From Skeletonema tropicum (Eukaryota; Bacillariophyta; Thalassiosirophyceae; Thalassiosirales; Thalassiosiraceae), in NCBI GenBank assembly GCA_037178625.1, contig CM074135.1, positions 2,854,001 to 2,918,000 of the forward strand: a DNA stretch of 64,000 bases, given 5' to 3'. Below, piece by piece: positions 30,059 through 38,462 of this stretch (the first letter of the stretch is position 1; every line of letters begins with the position of its first letter). Position numbers and translations under genes: made by a program. The notes under the pieces were generated by a model that did not search any database, was not told where the DNA came from, and saw nothing but the letters and a program-made list of their open reading frames with translations.

Positions 30059-31204
30059 CTGCCGTTTGCTGCTTTAGACATTCCTTCCTATTTATCGTAG
30101 ATATCACTCCCGCTGTTGATGATTTCAATGCAACATACAACTCTCCCAGATCATGATGCCGACTAATTATGCAAGTACTTCGGGCAAGTGGAGGGGGCTA
30201 ATCTCGCTGTACGAAGATTGACTTACTCCCTGCAGTTCCGCCAACTCTGCTCTTCTATCGCTATCTAGCTGTGTCTCAATCACCTTTGTCCTCCCAGCTG
30301 CTTCTGGGTTCTGTTTGTTTTGTGCATTGATTTTTGTAGCAAAATGGATACGCCACGTAATCTGATAGCCTAAATTGGATGAATTCGCGTTGATGTGTGT
30401 CAATGTGTGATTTGATTGAAGTGTTGCTTTGATGCTCGATACATCATTCACCAGCTTCAGCAACATAATTTGTCCTTGTTTTGATAAGCCATCATTGTTC
30501 ACCAAACTCAAATCTGTCAATGATCTGTTGTTTTGAAGGGCATCGACTAAAGTATTGACTCCTTGGTCATCAATATTGTTGTGATCGAGAGATAGATTTT
30601 TCAGTGTAGCATCCTCCCCCTCCAATAATTTTGCTAATTCGCGGCAACCATCAGCGTTGATGTAGTTGCAATCCAAAGTTAAAGATTCCAAATGTTTGGG
30701 GACATTATCCCTGTCAATTTCAATCGATTCAATGCCACATCTAATGCAATGCAGCTCTTTAATTGGGCTATCACACAATGCCCTCAGCTGCATATTGAAT
30801 CCTTCTGATTGTAAATTGTTGTCACTCAGTTCCAAACACGTGAGATTCTGAGCATTCTGTAGAAATGGCACCATGCTCCGCACTCCAAGTGCGCTCAAAC
30901 CATTGCGGAACAAACGCATTTCTTCGATTGAAATGCTCCTCGTCAATCCCCGGAAGAAAATTGACATCTTATGTTCATTGAGGGCACCTCTAGACAGCTT
31001 CAATACTCTCAAGTAATCGTTGTCTGATATATCACGACCAAGCTCTTCCCATTGCTCGTCGGTCATACGTTGGATGTAGTGCTCATCACCGCTCCCGTAC
31101 AATATAATCTCATGACGATAGTTTCTCCTGATCCTCCGCAATTTCCTTTTGAACACCTCTTCTGGGCCGTCATCTTCATCCGATGATGAGAAATAGGGGT
31201 ACAT

Positions 31205-32207
31205 TTTGTGGAACCCCTGACACGGTAGAAAGCTTCCACTCTCTCACACACTCTAACAGAGCAGCACCTTTGCCATACTACTTGACGATTACCTAATGGT
31301 GGGCTATGCTTCTGTGTTTGTTGGTGTTGGTGCCGGTGCCATTGTGCGTGTCTATTGTTGCTTGTTGCTGTTCACCGCCAGTGAAATAAATGAACGCGAA
31401 AGCATTATGAGATTGTGAGTGCCGTAAGGGCTTGACTGAGTGCCGTATGTAAGTACAGTCAACAGATACACGTATGTACTTAGCCAGACTAGCTTCTTAT
31501 GAGAATCTTCTGCTTTTTCTATTGCTAACACGTACGTGTTGGGGCCTCTGGGACATAGCCATCTATTGCATCACATGCTAATGTTCATTTTATCAGTTAC
31601 CATAGATAATATCTGAGAAGACCCACATGACACATGACGTACTTTCAAATTTCAGCTATTACACTGGATATATCATAAGTACTTCTCACATTCAACAGAT
31701 TGCGAAGTAATACCAAAATTATTGACCGAGTGCTTGTGTGGTCATTCCGAGAGTGATGTGATGCAACTATCATCCAAGCTTGACGTATTTTGCTGCAAGG
31801 ATTTTTCTTTGTCTTTGTCAATTACAGTTAGCTAGGCTAGCTTGGCATCATGCCAAGCCACTTTACTGCATTATATATCATATTCCCCTGCTGCCGGCGA
31901 GTTGCTTAGGCTTAGTTCACTGCCTATAAATTATGCATATGCTATCTAGACTGCGGGCTCTCTGCGCAGCAGCAAGTAAATGGAGTTGCAGTGATAGTAA
32001 TACGAAATCTAGTAAATAAATTGCGCACTACGCAGTATTGCGCAGCTAATACTAAAGGAGTGGAATGATCAACAATCAATTTTTAACGTCTCTTTATTGC
32101 TACGAGTTCTGCATCCACTATGCAGTACATAGTTCCTTCTGAATCTTCGAGCATCCAGCGCAATCGCTGTGAAGAGTGAAGGTGACATGAAGCATGAGTA
32201 CAAGTTA
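31205..32207. other. Spacer between LRR paralogues 3 and 4
   Basis: Mostly duplicated LRR flanks. It contains the LRR3 upstream sequence with a GAGTGCCGTA pair (31417-31447), a short LRR 3'-end relic (GAGAATCTTCTGCTTTTTC near 31500), a GATGTGATGCAACTATCA junction at about 31755, and the 3' flank of LRR4. No other gene is seen. Confidence 0.45.
31417..31447 (-). promoter_or_regulatory. GAGTGCCGTA pair upstream of LRR paralogue 3
   Basis: Two copies start at 31417 and 31438, 21 bp apart, 213 bp upstream of the LRR3 start. The flanking ATGAGATTGT is shared with the LRR4 copy. Candidate promoter element or conserved flank. Confidence 0.4.
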
Positions 32208-33407
32208 TCAAGCTCGACGTCTTTTACTGCTGCGACACTCGCTTCCAATATGAGAACCTTCTGCCTTTTCCATTGCTTCAATTGTGGCAATTTCAGCTTT
32301 AATGGCATCTATCCTAGCCCTGTGATGTGCCATTTGTTGTTGTAAGCACTGCTTCCTGTTCACGGTGGAGATTACACCCGCTATTGATGATTTCAATGCC
32401 GCGTACAGCTCTCCCTGTCCATGATACCAATAAACTAATGCAAGCAGTTCGGGCAAGTGAAGAGGGTTAATCCCACTGTACAAAGAATGATTTACTCCCT
32501 GCAGTTCGGCCAACTCTGCTCTTCTATCGCTATTCAACTGGATGTCAATGATCTTCATCCTGCCAGCTGCATCTGGGATTTTTCTCTTCTGTGTATTGAT
32601 ACGTACAGCCAAATTAATATGCCGCTGAATCTGCTTTTTCACATCATTCGGATCATTTATTGAATTCACACGGAAGAACCTCAAAGTGTGATTTGATTGA
32701 AGTGTTGCATTAATGCTTGATATGTCGTTAACCAGCTTCAGCAACATTATTTGACCTTGTTTTGATATGCCATCGTTCTCTCCCAAACTCAATCTCGTCA
32801 GTGACTTATTTTTTCGTAGGGCATCGACCAAAATATCAACACCTTGGTCATCAATTTTATTGCCAGGGAGAGATAGTTCTGTTAGTATAGCATCTTCCCC
32901 CTGCAACAGTTTTGCTAGTCCACGGCATCCATCAGCGTCGATGCTATTGTTAGCTAAAAACAGCCTTTCCAAATGTTTGGTTTTTGCTCTTTTTCAATTT
33001 CAATCGATTCGATGCCGCAGCCACTACAACACAGAACTTTGATGGGACTGTCACGCAATGCCTGAAACAGTGTATTAAATCCTTCTGATTGTAAATTATT
33101 ATTTTCATTGAGATTCAAATCAATGAGATTGCTAGCATTCTGTAAAGAAAATTGATGTCTTATGATCATTGAGGGCGCCACTGTTGAGATCTAATTCTTT
33201 CAAGTAGATGTCAATTGATAGATCACGCCCAAGGTCCTCCCAATCCTCGTCGGTCATATTTTGTACACGACGATCGCCGCCGCTCCCTTTTAATTTCCAC
33301 GCATGAGGATTATTTTCCCTGATTCTCAGTAGAGTTAGAGTTAGATTGGAGAGCTCCTCTTCCGAATCGACCGAACCATCTTCCGATGATGAGAAATAGG
33401 AGTACAT
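32208..33407 (-). pseudogene. LRR protein paralogue 4, frameshifted
   Basis: The start MYSYFSSSEDGSVDSEEE and the end SSKRRRA match the family, but the frame is broken twice. Near 33145-33160 the sequence jumps from KTSIFF directly to LQNASNLIDL. This deletes about 35 codons containing one LRR (the RGLT...GVRSMVPF block of the paralogues) and shifts the frame. Near 32970-32985 one base is missing in an A-run, so KEQKPNIWK replaces the expected KHLER. From 32972 down, the remaining LRRs, the LPELLALVYWYHGQGELYAA module and the basic tail are open. Upstream, a truncated LINE copy separates the gene from its GAGTGCCGTA pair. Confidence 0.8.
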
Positions 33408-33573
33408 TTTGTGGAACCCCTGACACTCGCACGGTAGAAAGCTTCCACTCTCTCACACACTCTAATTGAGCGCCTTTGTGTGTGGGGCTTTAGGTTATTT
33501 GCGATAATACTTGACGATTACCTTATGGTGGGCTATGCCTCTGTGTTTGTTGGTGTTGGTGCCATCGCACAAT
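33408..33573. other. LRR4 upstream region
   Basis: Homologous to the upstream sequence of LRR3 (GAACCCCTGACAC, GGTAGAAAGCTTCCACTCTC, GTTTGTTGGTGTTGGTGCC) until interrupted at about 33566 by the truncated LINE copy. Confidence 0.5.
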
Positions 33574-33738
33574 GCTTTTAAACGAGCTGTGGTAGGAGAG
33601 ACAACCCTCTCCCGTGGTTCCGACTGCGACGCTGTTTGGTTCTGCCCTCGGCGTATGAAGACTCCAATTGTTGGTTCAATGATGTCTAGAGGTAGCGATA
33701 ATGCAACATTTACCTAATTTCCTAAGTGATATGATATG
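33574..33738 (+). mobile_element. 5'-truncated copy of LINE 2 (3' end only)
   Basis: About 165 bp almost identical to the reverse complement of 54252-54410, the 3' end of LINE 2. It runs from CTTTTAAACGAGCTGTGG through CCTCGGCGTATGAAGACTCC to AAGTGATATGATAT; the main difference is a 2-base insertion (TCTAGAGGTAGC versus TCTAGGTAGC). The copy is dead on arrival. It sits in the LRR4 upstream region. The paralogous LRR3 flank (GTGCCATTGTGCGTGTCT, about 31338) shows the empty site. The flanks CGCACAAT and ATTGTGCG are inverted rather than direct copies of each other. Confidence 0.85.
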
Positions 33739-33858
33739 TGCAGAGCATTGTGCGTGTCTTCTGTCATGATGTGTGATTATCTAGAGAGAGTCATTGCTTT
33801 TCTTGGTTCGTGGCGCGCGGTGGATGGCACGGGCGGCTCCAGAGCATTGTGAGATTGT

Positions 33859-33888
33859 GAGTGCCGTAATTGCTTGATGAGTGCCGTA
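33859..33888 (-). promoter_or_regulatory. GAGTGCCGTA pair upstream of LRR paralogue 4
   Basis: Copies start at 33859 and 33879. They lie 452 bp from the LRR4 start, or about 287 bp when the LINE fragment is removed, comparable with the other paralogues. Confidence 0.4.
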
Positions 33889-33920
33889 CCGTCACTCTCA
33901 GATAAGTAGCAGGCTAGCTT

Positions 33921-34056
33921 CAATCAACAGGAGAACCTTCTGCTTTTTCTCTATTGCTTTCATTTCGGCGCCTCATGCCTCCACTTTGATTCTATGCTAT
34001 TCTATTGCGGCTTTTGTGGTGTGCCCTTTGTGTGTTATAGAAACTGCTTCCCGCTA
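33921..34056 (-). pseudogene. Relic of an LRR gene C-terminus
   Basis: On the minus strand this stretch resembles the last part of the LRR genes: GAGAACCTTCTGCTTTTTC (tail), a TCCACTTTGATTCTATGCT heptad-coding region and GTGGTGTGCCCTTTGTGTG...AACTGCTTCCCGC (the NRKQCLLQQKAHH region). It is frameshifted and stops at about 34056, so it represents a sixth, mostly deleted copy. Confidence 0.6.
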
Positions 34057-34219
34057 TTGATTGAACAACGACGTGCTTTCTCCGCTCGGCCTCATCGAAA
34101 GCAAGATTTCATTCAACACTCGAAGAGGCCGAAGGTCAGGACAAAGAGAAGTAGTGATTGCAGCAAAGGAGGGCAGCCGGCTCTCTTAATGTTGACGAGA
34201 GCCCGAACTCTACATGTGC

Positions 34220-34254
<35 letters not shown>

Positions 34255-34823
34255 AAAGAACAAACTCAAGCCTTAAAAGAAGCTGCATGATACGAAGTGC
34301 AACAGAAGAAATGCGTGCTGCAATCTGAATATTATGATCTAATACATATTGAGAGAGAAGAATGTTGAACATTCTATCAAGCTCGGCGTCTCTTTCTACG
34401 TCTTCAATCTAAGCATCATCGCAACAAGAAGACTAAAGCTGCCAAAATGTCAAGCTAGCTAGTAGCCTCATTTGGACCAGACAGTTCAGGCCAGTCCCAC
34501 CAAACTTGATTTTGAAGGGAAAGGGTTAGCGAAAAAGAGCACATCCTCAGATCAAGGACTGTCCAAGTCGGTATAGAAAGTGATGTGCAGCGCAGCAAGT
34601 AAATGGTAAACCTGAGATAATAATGCGAAGCCTCTAGTAAATGAATTCTCTACTACCATGTGAAAGTTTTTCGTTTTGCTTCTAATCTGCAAAAGTCCCT
34701 TCTACAACTTTTATCATACAGACGCAATTATTGTACATGAAGCATGTAGTAAAGTTACCAAGCTCGACGCCGTTTACTGCTGCGAGGCTCGCTTCCAATA
34801 CGAGAACCATCTGTTTCTTCAAT
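34057..34823. other. Spacer with GA microsatellite
   Basis: No supported gene. Includes a (GA)n run at about 34218-34251. A 98-codon frame spanning it (33994-34290) mostly translates the LRR relic and the microsatellite. LRR-unit flank (GATGTGCAGCGCAGCAAGTAA) reappears at about 34581. Confidence 0.4.
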
Positions 34824-36161
34824 TTACGCAATTTCAGCTTCTATTGTCTCCACCCTGGTGCTATGCTCAGCTATGAAGCCCCTATGCTTAGCTATGAAGG
34901 CCCTATGCTCAGCAATTGCGGCTTCGTGGAGTGCTCTTTCCTGTTGAAGGCACTGCTTCCTGTTTACAGTGGATATAACGCCCGCTATCGATGATTTCAA
35001 AGCAACATAGAGCTCTCCCTGTCCATGATGACGACAAACTAATGAAAGAACTTCGGGCAAGTGGAGAGGACTAATCTCGCTGTACAAAGATTGACGCACT
35101 CCCTGCAGTTCTGCAAGCGCTGCTCTTGTACTGCTGTTCAGCTGTGTACAAAGTATCTTTTCTTTGCCAGCTGCTTCTGGGTTACTTCTTTTCCGCAAAT
35201 TGGCACTCGTAGCCATATCAATAAGCTGCTGAATCTGCTTTTTCACATCATTCCGACCATAGATCGAATTCACTTGGACGTATGTCAATGTGTGATTTGA
35301 TTGAAATGTTGCTTTAATGCTCGATACATCATTCACTAGTTTCACCAACATGATTTGCCCTTGAATTGACATGACATCATTCTTATCCAAACTCAACCTC
35401 ATCAGTGATGTATTGTTTCGTAGGGCATCGACCAAAATATCAACACCTTGGTCATCAATCTTGTTTCTTTCGAGACACAAACATTCTAGCGTAGAATCTC
35501 CCCCCTGCAGCAACTTTGCTAATCCATGGCATCCATCAGCGGTGATGTTGTTACCATTTATGAATAAGCATGTCAATTTTCTGGGGGCATTCTCGTTTTC
35601 AATCTCAATCGATTCGATGCCGCAGTTACTGCACCAAAGCTTTTCGATAGGGCTGTCACGCAATGATCTCCACAGCGTATTAAATCCTTCTGACTGAATA
35701 TTATTATCATCGAGATCCAAGCTTATGAGACTATTTGCGCTCTGAAAAAATGGCACCATGCTCCGCAATCCTACTGGGCTTATTTCATTGCCTGGCAGAT
35801 CTAAATCTTTGATTGAGCTGCTCCCCGTCAATCCCCGGAAGAAAAACGAAATCCTATGATCGTTGAGGGCTCTTGAAAAAAGACGTACATATTTCAAATG
35901 GGTGTTGCTTGATATATCACGACCAAGCCGCTCCCAATCCTCGCCTGTCATATTTTGGATATAACGATCGTCGCCGCTCTTGTGGAATATCGTCATAGAG
36001 CAACGATTATTCCTGATCTTCCACAAATAATCTAAATTGAATGCCTCTTCCGAATCGGCCGAACCGTCATCAAACAAACCGTCATCCATGTTCCGTATGG
36101 TGCTTGTTAAAACCCAGTCACGTTGAAAGAAAGCTTCTCTACCTCTACAGCCTACATACAA
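34824..36161 (-). CDS. LRR (RNI-type) protein, paralogue 5, truncated tail
   Basis: 445-aa frame. The first residues (YVGCRGREAFFQRDWVLTST) precede the family start; the true start is probably the internal Met beginning DDGLFDDGSADSEE, near 36090. LRRs align with the other copies (NEISPVGLRSMVPFFQS, LDLDDNNIQSEGFNTLWRSL, LFINGNNITADGCHGLAKLL, LCLERNKIDDQGVDILVDAL), followed by LPEVLSLVCRHHGQGELYVA and three to four IAEHR-type heptads. The frame ends at a TAA after VETIEAEIA. Immediately beyond, the same frame still encodes IEETDGSRIGSEPRSSKRRR, so the basic tail was lost by a recent nonsense change. Confidence 0.8.
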   Translation of the reverse strand: MYVGCRGREAFFQRDWVLTSTIRNMDDGLFDDGSADSEEAFNLDYLWKIRNNRCSMTIFHKSGDDRYIQNMTGEDWERLGRDISSNTHLKYVRLFSRALNDHRISFFFRGLTGSSSIKDLDLPGNEISPVGLRSMVPFFQSANSLISLDLDDNNIQSEGFNTLWRSLRDSPIEKLWCSNCGIESIEIENENAPRKLTCLFINGNNITADGCHGLAKLLQGGDSTLECLCLERNKIDDQGVDILVDALRNNTSLMRLSLDKNDVMSIQGQIMLVKLVNDVSSIKATFQSNHTLTYVQVNSIYGRNDVKKQIQQLIDMATSANLRKRSNPEAAGKEKILCTQLNSSTRAALAELQGVRQSLYSEISPLHLPEVLSLVCRHHGQGELYVALKSSIAGVISTVNRKQCLQQERALHEAAIAEHRAFIAKHRGFIAEHSTRVETIEAEIA

Positions 36162-37583
36162 CAGAGCACACAGCGACCCAACAACAGTGACGAAGGCGTG
36201 CTGCTTGCTGCTTTATTCATGGCAATGGGAACCCTTCATTGGGGACTTCGAACAACTGCCCGCAGGCTAATATAATCTTTGATGATGGCTTGATTGAGGT
36301 TATTGCTGTACTACGGTAAACTACGTATCACTGGTATAGTAAACAAGAAAAGCACCTCACACAAAGAAGAAAGAGAGCGAGAAAAATGGTGAGTGCATGC
36401 CGCACGAGTTCCGAGTGCCGGAAGTGCTTCACTGAGTGCCGTACCGTCACATTTCGCACTATTTTTCCGCTGGACAGAGAGCAGAAGGAGCTACTTACTT
36501 ACTTATCGCAGCACACGTTCTTAATCAGTTAGTTATCGTACCATAGAAGATAATGACGCCTCTGAGAGGGCCTACCAGACGTACTGTAAAAATTCAGATA
36601 TGACTACTTCTCACATTCGACAGAATGCGAAGTACCATATATTTTTGACTATGCTTGGATTCGAGAGTGATGTGATGCAACTATCAACCAAGATTGACGC
36701 ATGTTGCCGCAAGAGACGCAGCGCTTTCTTTTTCGTCTTTGTCAATTAAAGTCAGCAAGCTGTATATATAGTTCAAGAGAAGATGAAGGTACAGCACTCA
36801 CCATTACCTTACGGTACTGGATGCCAGAAAAGAAAGAACAAACTCTGAAGCAAAATGGACCACAATCAATACGATTGCCGCTGATGAAGTTAATTCGAAA
36901 GGATTTGTCGTCAATGATCCTTCGGCGAAAGTAAAATAGATATTGTCTACTGGGATAGGTTACATCTTGCAGTTGAAGTAGTTGAAGTGTTCGATCATAC
37001 TTAATACAGCGACGGGAACCTGGGTCCCAATGATGAAGCGAAAGTCGGAGTAGATTATGTTAATACTCATTTGCTGTGGTGATGCAACTACAGGTTGACG
37101 TCTTTTCTTGCACTTTGGTACACACATAACTTAACCATCTTTTCTTGCACTTTGGTACACACATAACTTCTGCTTGTCAGTGACAGCTTTTAGTGTGCCA
37201 ATGTCAATGCTTATGCTTATGCTGCGAGGTATATCCTATGCCTCTGCTGCCTGCCGCCTGCCACCTCCCGCGAGTTGCATTCTATTTCTATTCGTTCATT
37301 CAGTGACTCCTTATCTTACTCCGCTCCTTTTAGACAGGAGACAGCTCACCAGGTGGAACATTTAATTCAATAATAATTTTCTCCTCACCGCAAAACAGTG
37401 AGTTTTGTTGAAAACATCACCCCGCAAAAAATTTGAATCATTCCGCCGTACCTACTGTAACAGTAGCAAGCACCATCAGTAAGGCAGGTGGTGGTGAGCT
37501 GTTGTCTCATTCTTTATTTCGATAAAGTACCCAACTATTGTCTCCATTGATACAATATACACTCAATCAAAACAACATTCAAC
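36162..37583. other. Spacer with LRR-unit flanks
   Basis: The first 280 bp are homologous to the LRR2 upstream region (CTACGGTAAACTAC...GTAAACAAGAAAAGCA), with a GAGTGCCG pair at 36413-36443. GATGTGATGCAACTATCA-type junctions recur at about 36668 and about 37078. A 38-bp direct duplication, ending in GGTACACACATAACTT, lies around 37099-37170. No gene is supported. Confidence 0.45.
36413..36443 (-). promoter_or_regulatory. GAGTGCCGTA pair upstream of LRR paralogue 5
   Basis: First copy GAGTGCCGGA at 36413 (one mismatch), second GAGTGCCGTA at 36434, 21 bp apart, 252 bp upstream of the open frame. Same spacing as in paralogues 3 and 4. Confidence 0.4.
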
Positions 37584-38462
37584 ATGCCTGCCATTGCACT
37601 TGCCTTAGTTGTCGCGAAAGCTGGCTGTTTCGTCCTCGGTTCTTTGATTCATGAAGCAAGTGAACTCATGAAACGCTTTGGTGAACATCACGACGATACT
37701 GCAAGAGCTTCGAACTTGTTGATCAAAGATGAACAGTTTAGTCTCCAAGAGACTACCAACGAATCATCAAGCAACTCGTTGATTCTTTACGCATCTCGAG
37801 AGGTCGTTCTTTCATCAAGCTCGAGGGAACTAGCGATTCTGACAAACGATGCTCCTGCTCGTGAAACACCATTCAATGCGTTTGAGACCAATTCTCTTTC
37901 CATCATGAAGAGTTTCAACTTCTTTGCTGCTTAGGCTTGGTTCCGTGCGAGATTCATTGCTTTGATGCAATCTGCATTCCGTTCCGTCATTACTGACATG
38001 AAAATGGCGATGTCTTCTTCCATTGCTTCTGCTTCTGAAAGTGAAAGTATTGTCGAAAAGAAAGCAGTCGCTTCCATCGCATTCTTGATTCCAGCGAGCT
38101 CCTCCAAGCTTCTGGCTCAGGCTATTCTCATCTTGAAAGAGTCAACCCTTCTGATCAAGAGTCGTTGTGAGAGGAACATGTCCACGCTTCTCAGACATAT
38201 CTTTCCGACCGAAGTCGGAGGAACAGACATATGCTTTGACTTGCTCCCCAATAGCAACTCAATTGGCGATATCATCTCAGGCGACGTCGGTACTTGGACG
38301 CAAAGGTATAATGGAATGGTATATACTTGCCTCGAGATTTTTCCAGCTACTTCACCAGCCTCCTCCGCCCTTTGCTTTTGCGACTTCACGGTCCCAAGGC
38401 AATGGCGCTGGTATTGCTGTTCTGTGGCAGCATTTCTTTCATTGGATGGAGCATTCCTCTGA
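37584..38462 (+). pseudogene. Unknown ORF interrupted by one in-frame TAG
   Basis: Two frames in the same register: 37584-37934 (116 aa, starting PAIALALVVAKAGCFVLGSL, a possible signal or membrane segment) and 37962-38462 (166 aa). Between the TAG at 37932-37934 and the downstream Met there are no further stops (the sequence reads AWFRARFIAL), so together they form one frame of about 292 codons with a single nonsense codon. The composition is Ser/Ala/Glu-rich and helical; no family is recognised. It overlaps the start of the next ORF by about 60-136 bp in another frame. It could be a decayed gene, a read-through gene, or the upstream part of the 38402 gene joined by an unseen intron. Confidence 0.4.

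Larger units (their letters stand above)
20286..31204 (-). pseudogene. LRR protein paralogue 3, split by a LINE insertion
   Basis: The N-terminal part is open from 31204 to 30167 (345 aa): acidic start, LRRs matching paralogues 1 and 2, ending LHLPEVLA then TAA. Alignment with paralogue 1 shows one base missing around 30155-30166. In the shifted frame the module RHHDLGELYVALKSS continues to 30043. Here a 9.56-kb retrotransposon begins. The coding sequence resumes on the other side at 20482 with HEADIVEQWAIIAQQ, repeated IIAQH heptads, IEEADGSH and SKRLRAS, with its stop at 20286. The gene is thus broken by a frameshift and by the insertion; an N-terminal LRR product could still be made. Confidence 0.85.

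Noticed and set aside
33994..34290. 98-codon plus frame with Arg/Glu repeats
   Set aside because: It translates an LRR-gene relic on the wrong strand and a (GA)n microsatellite.
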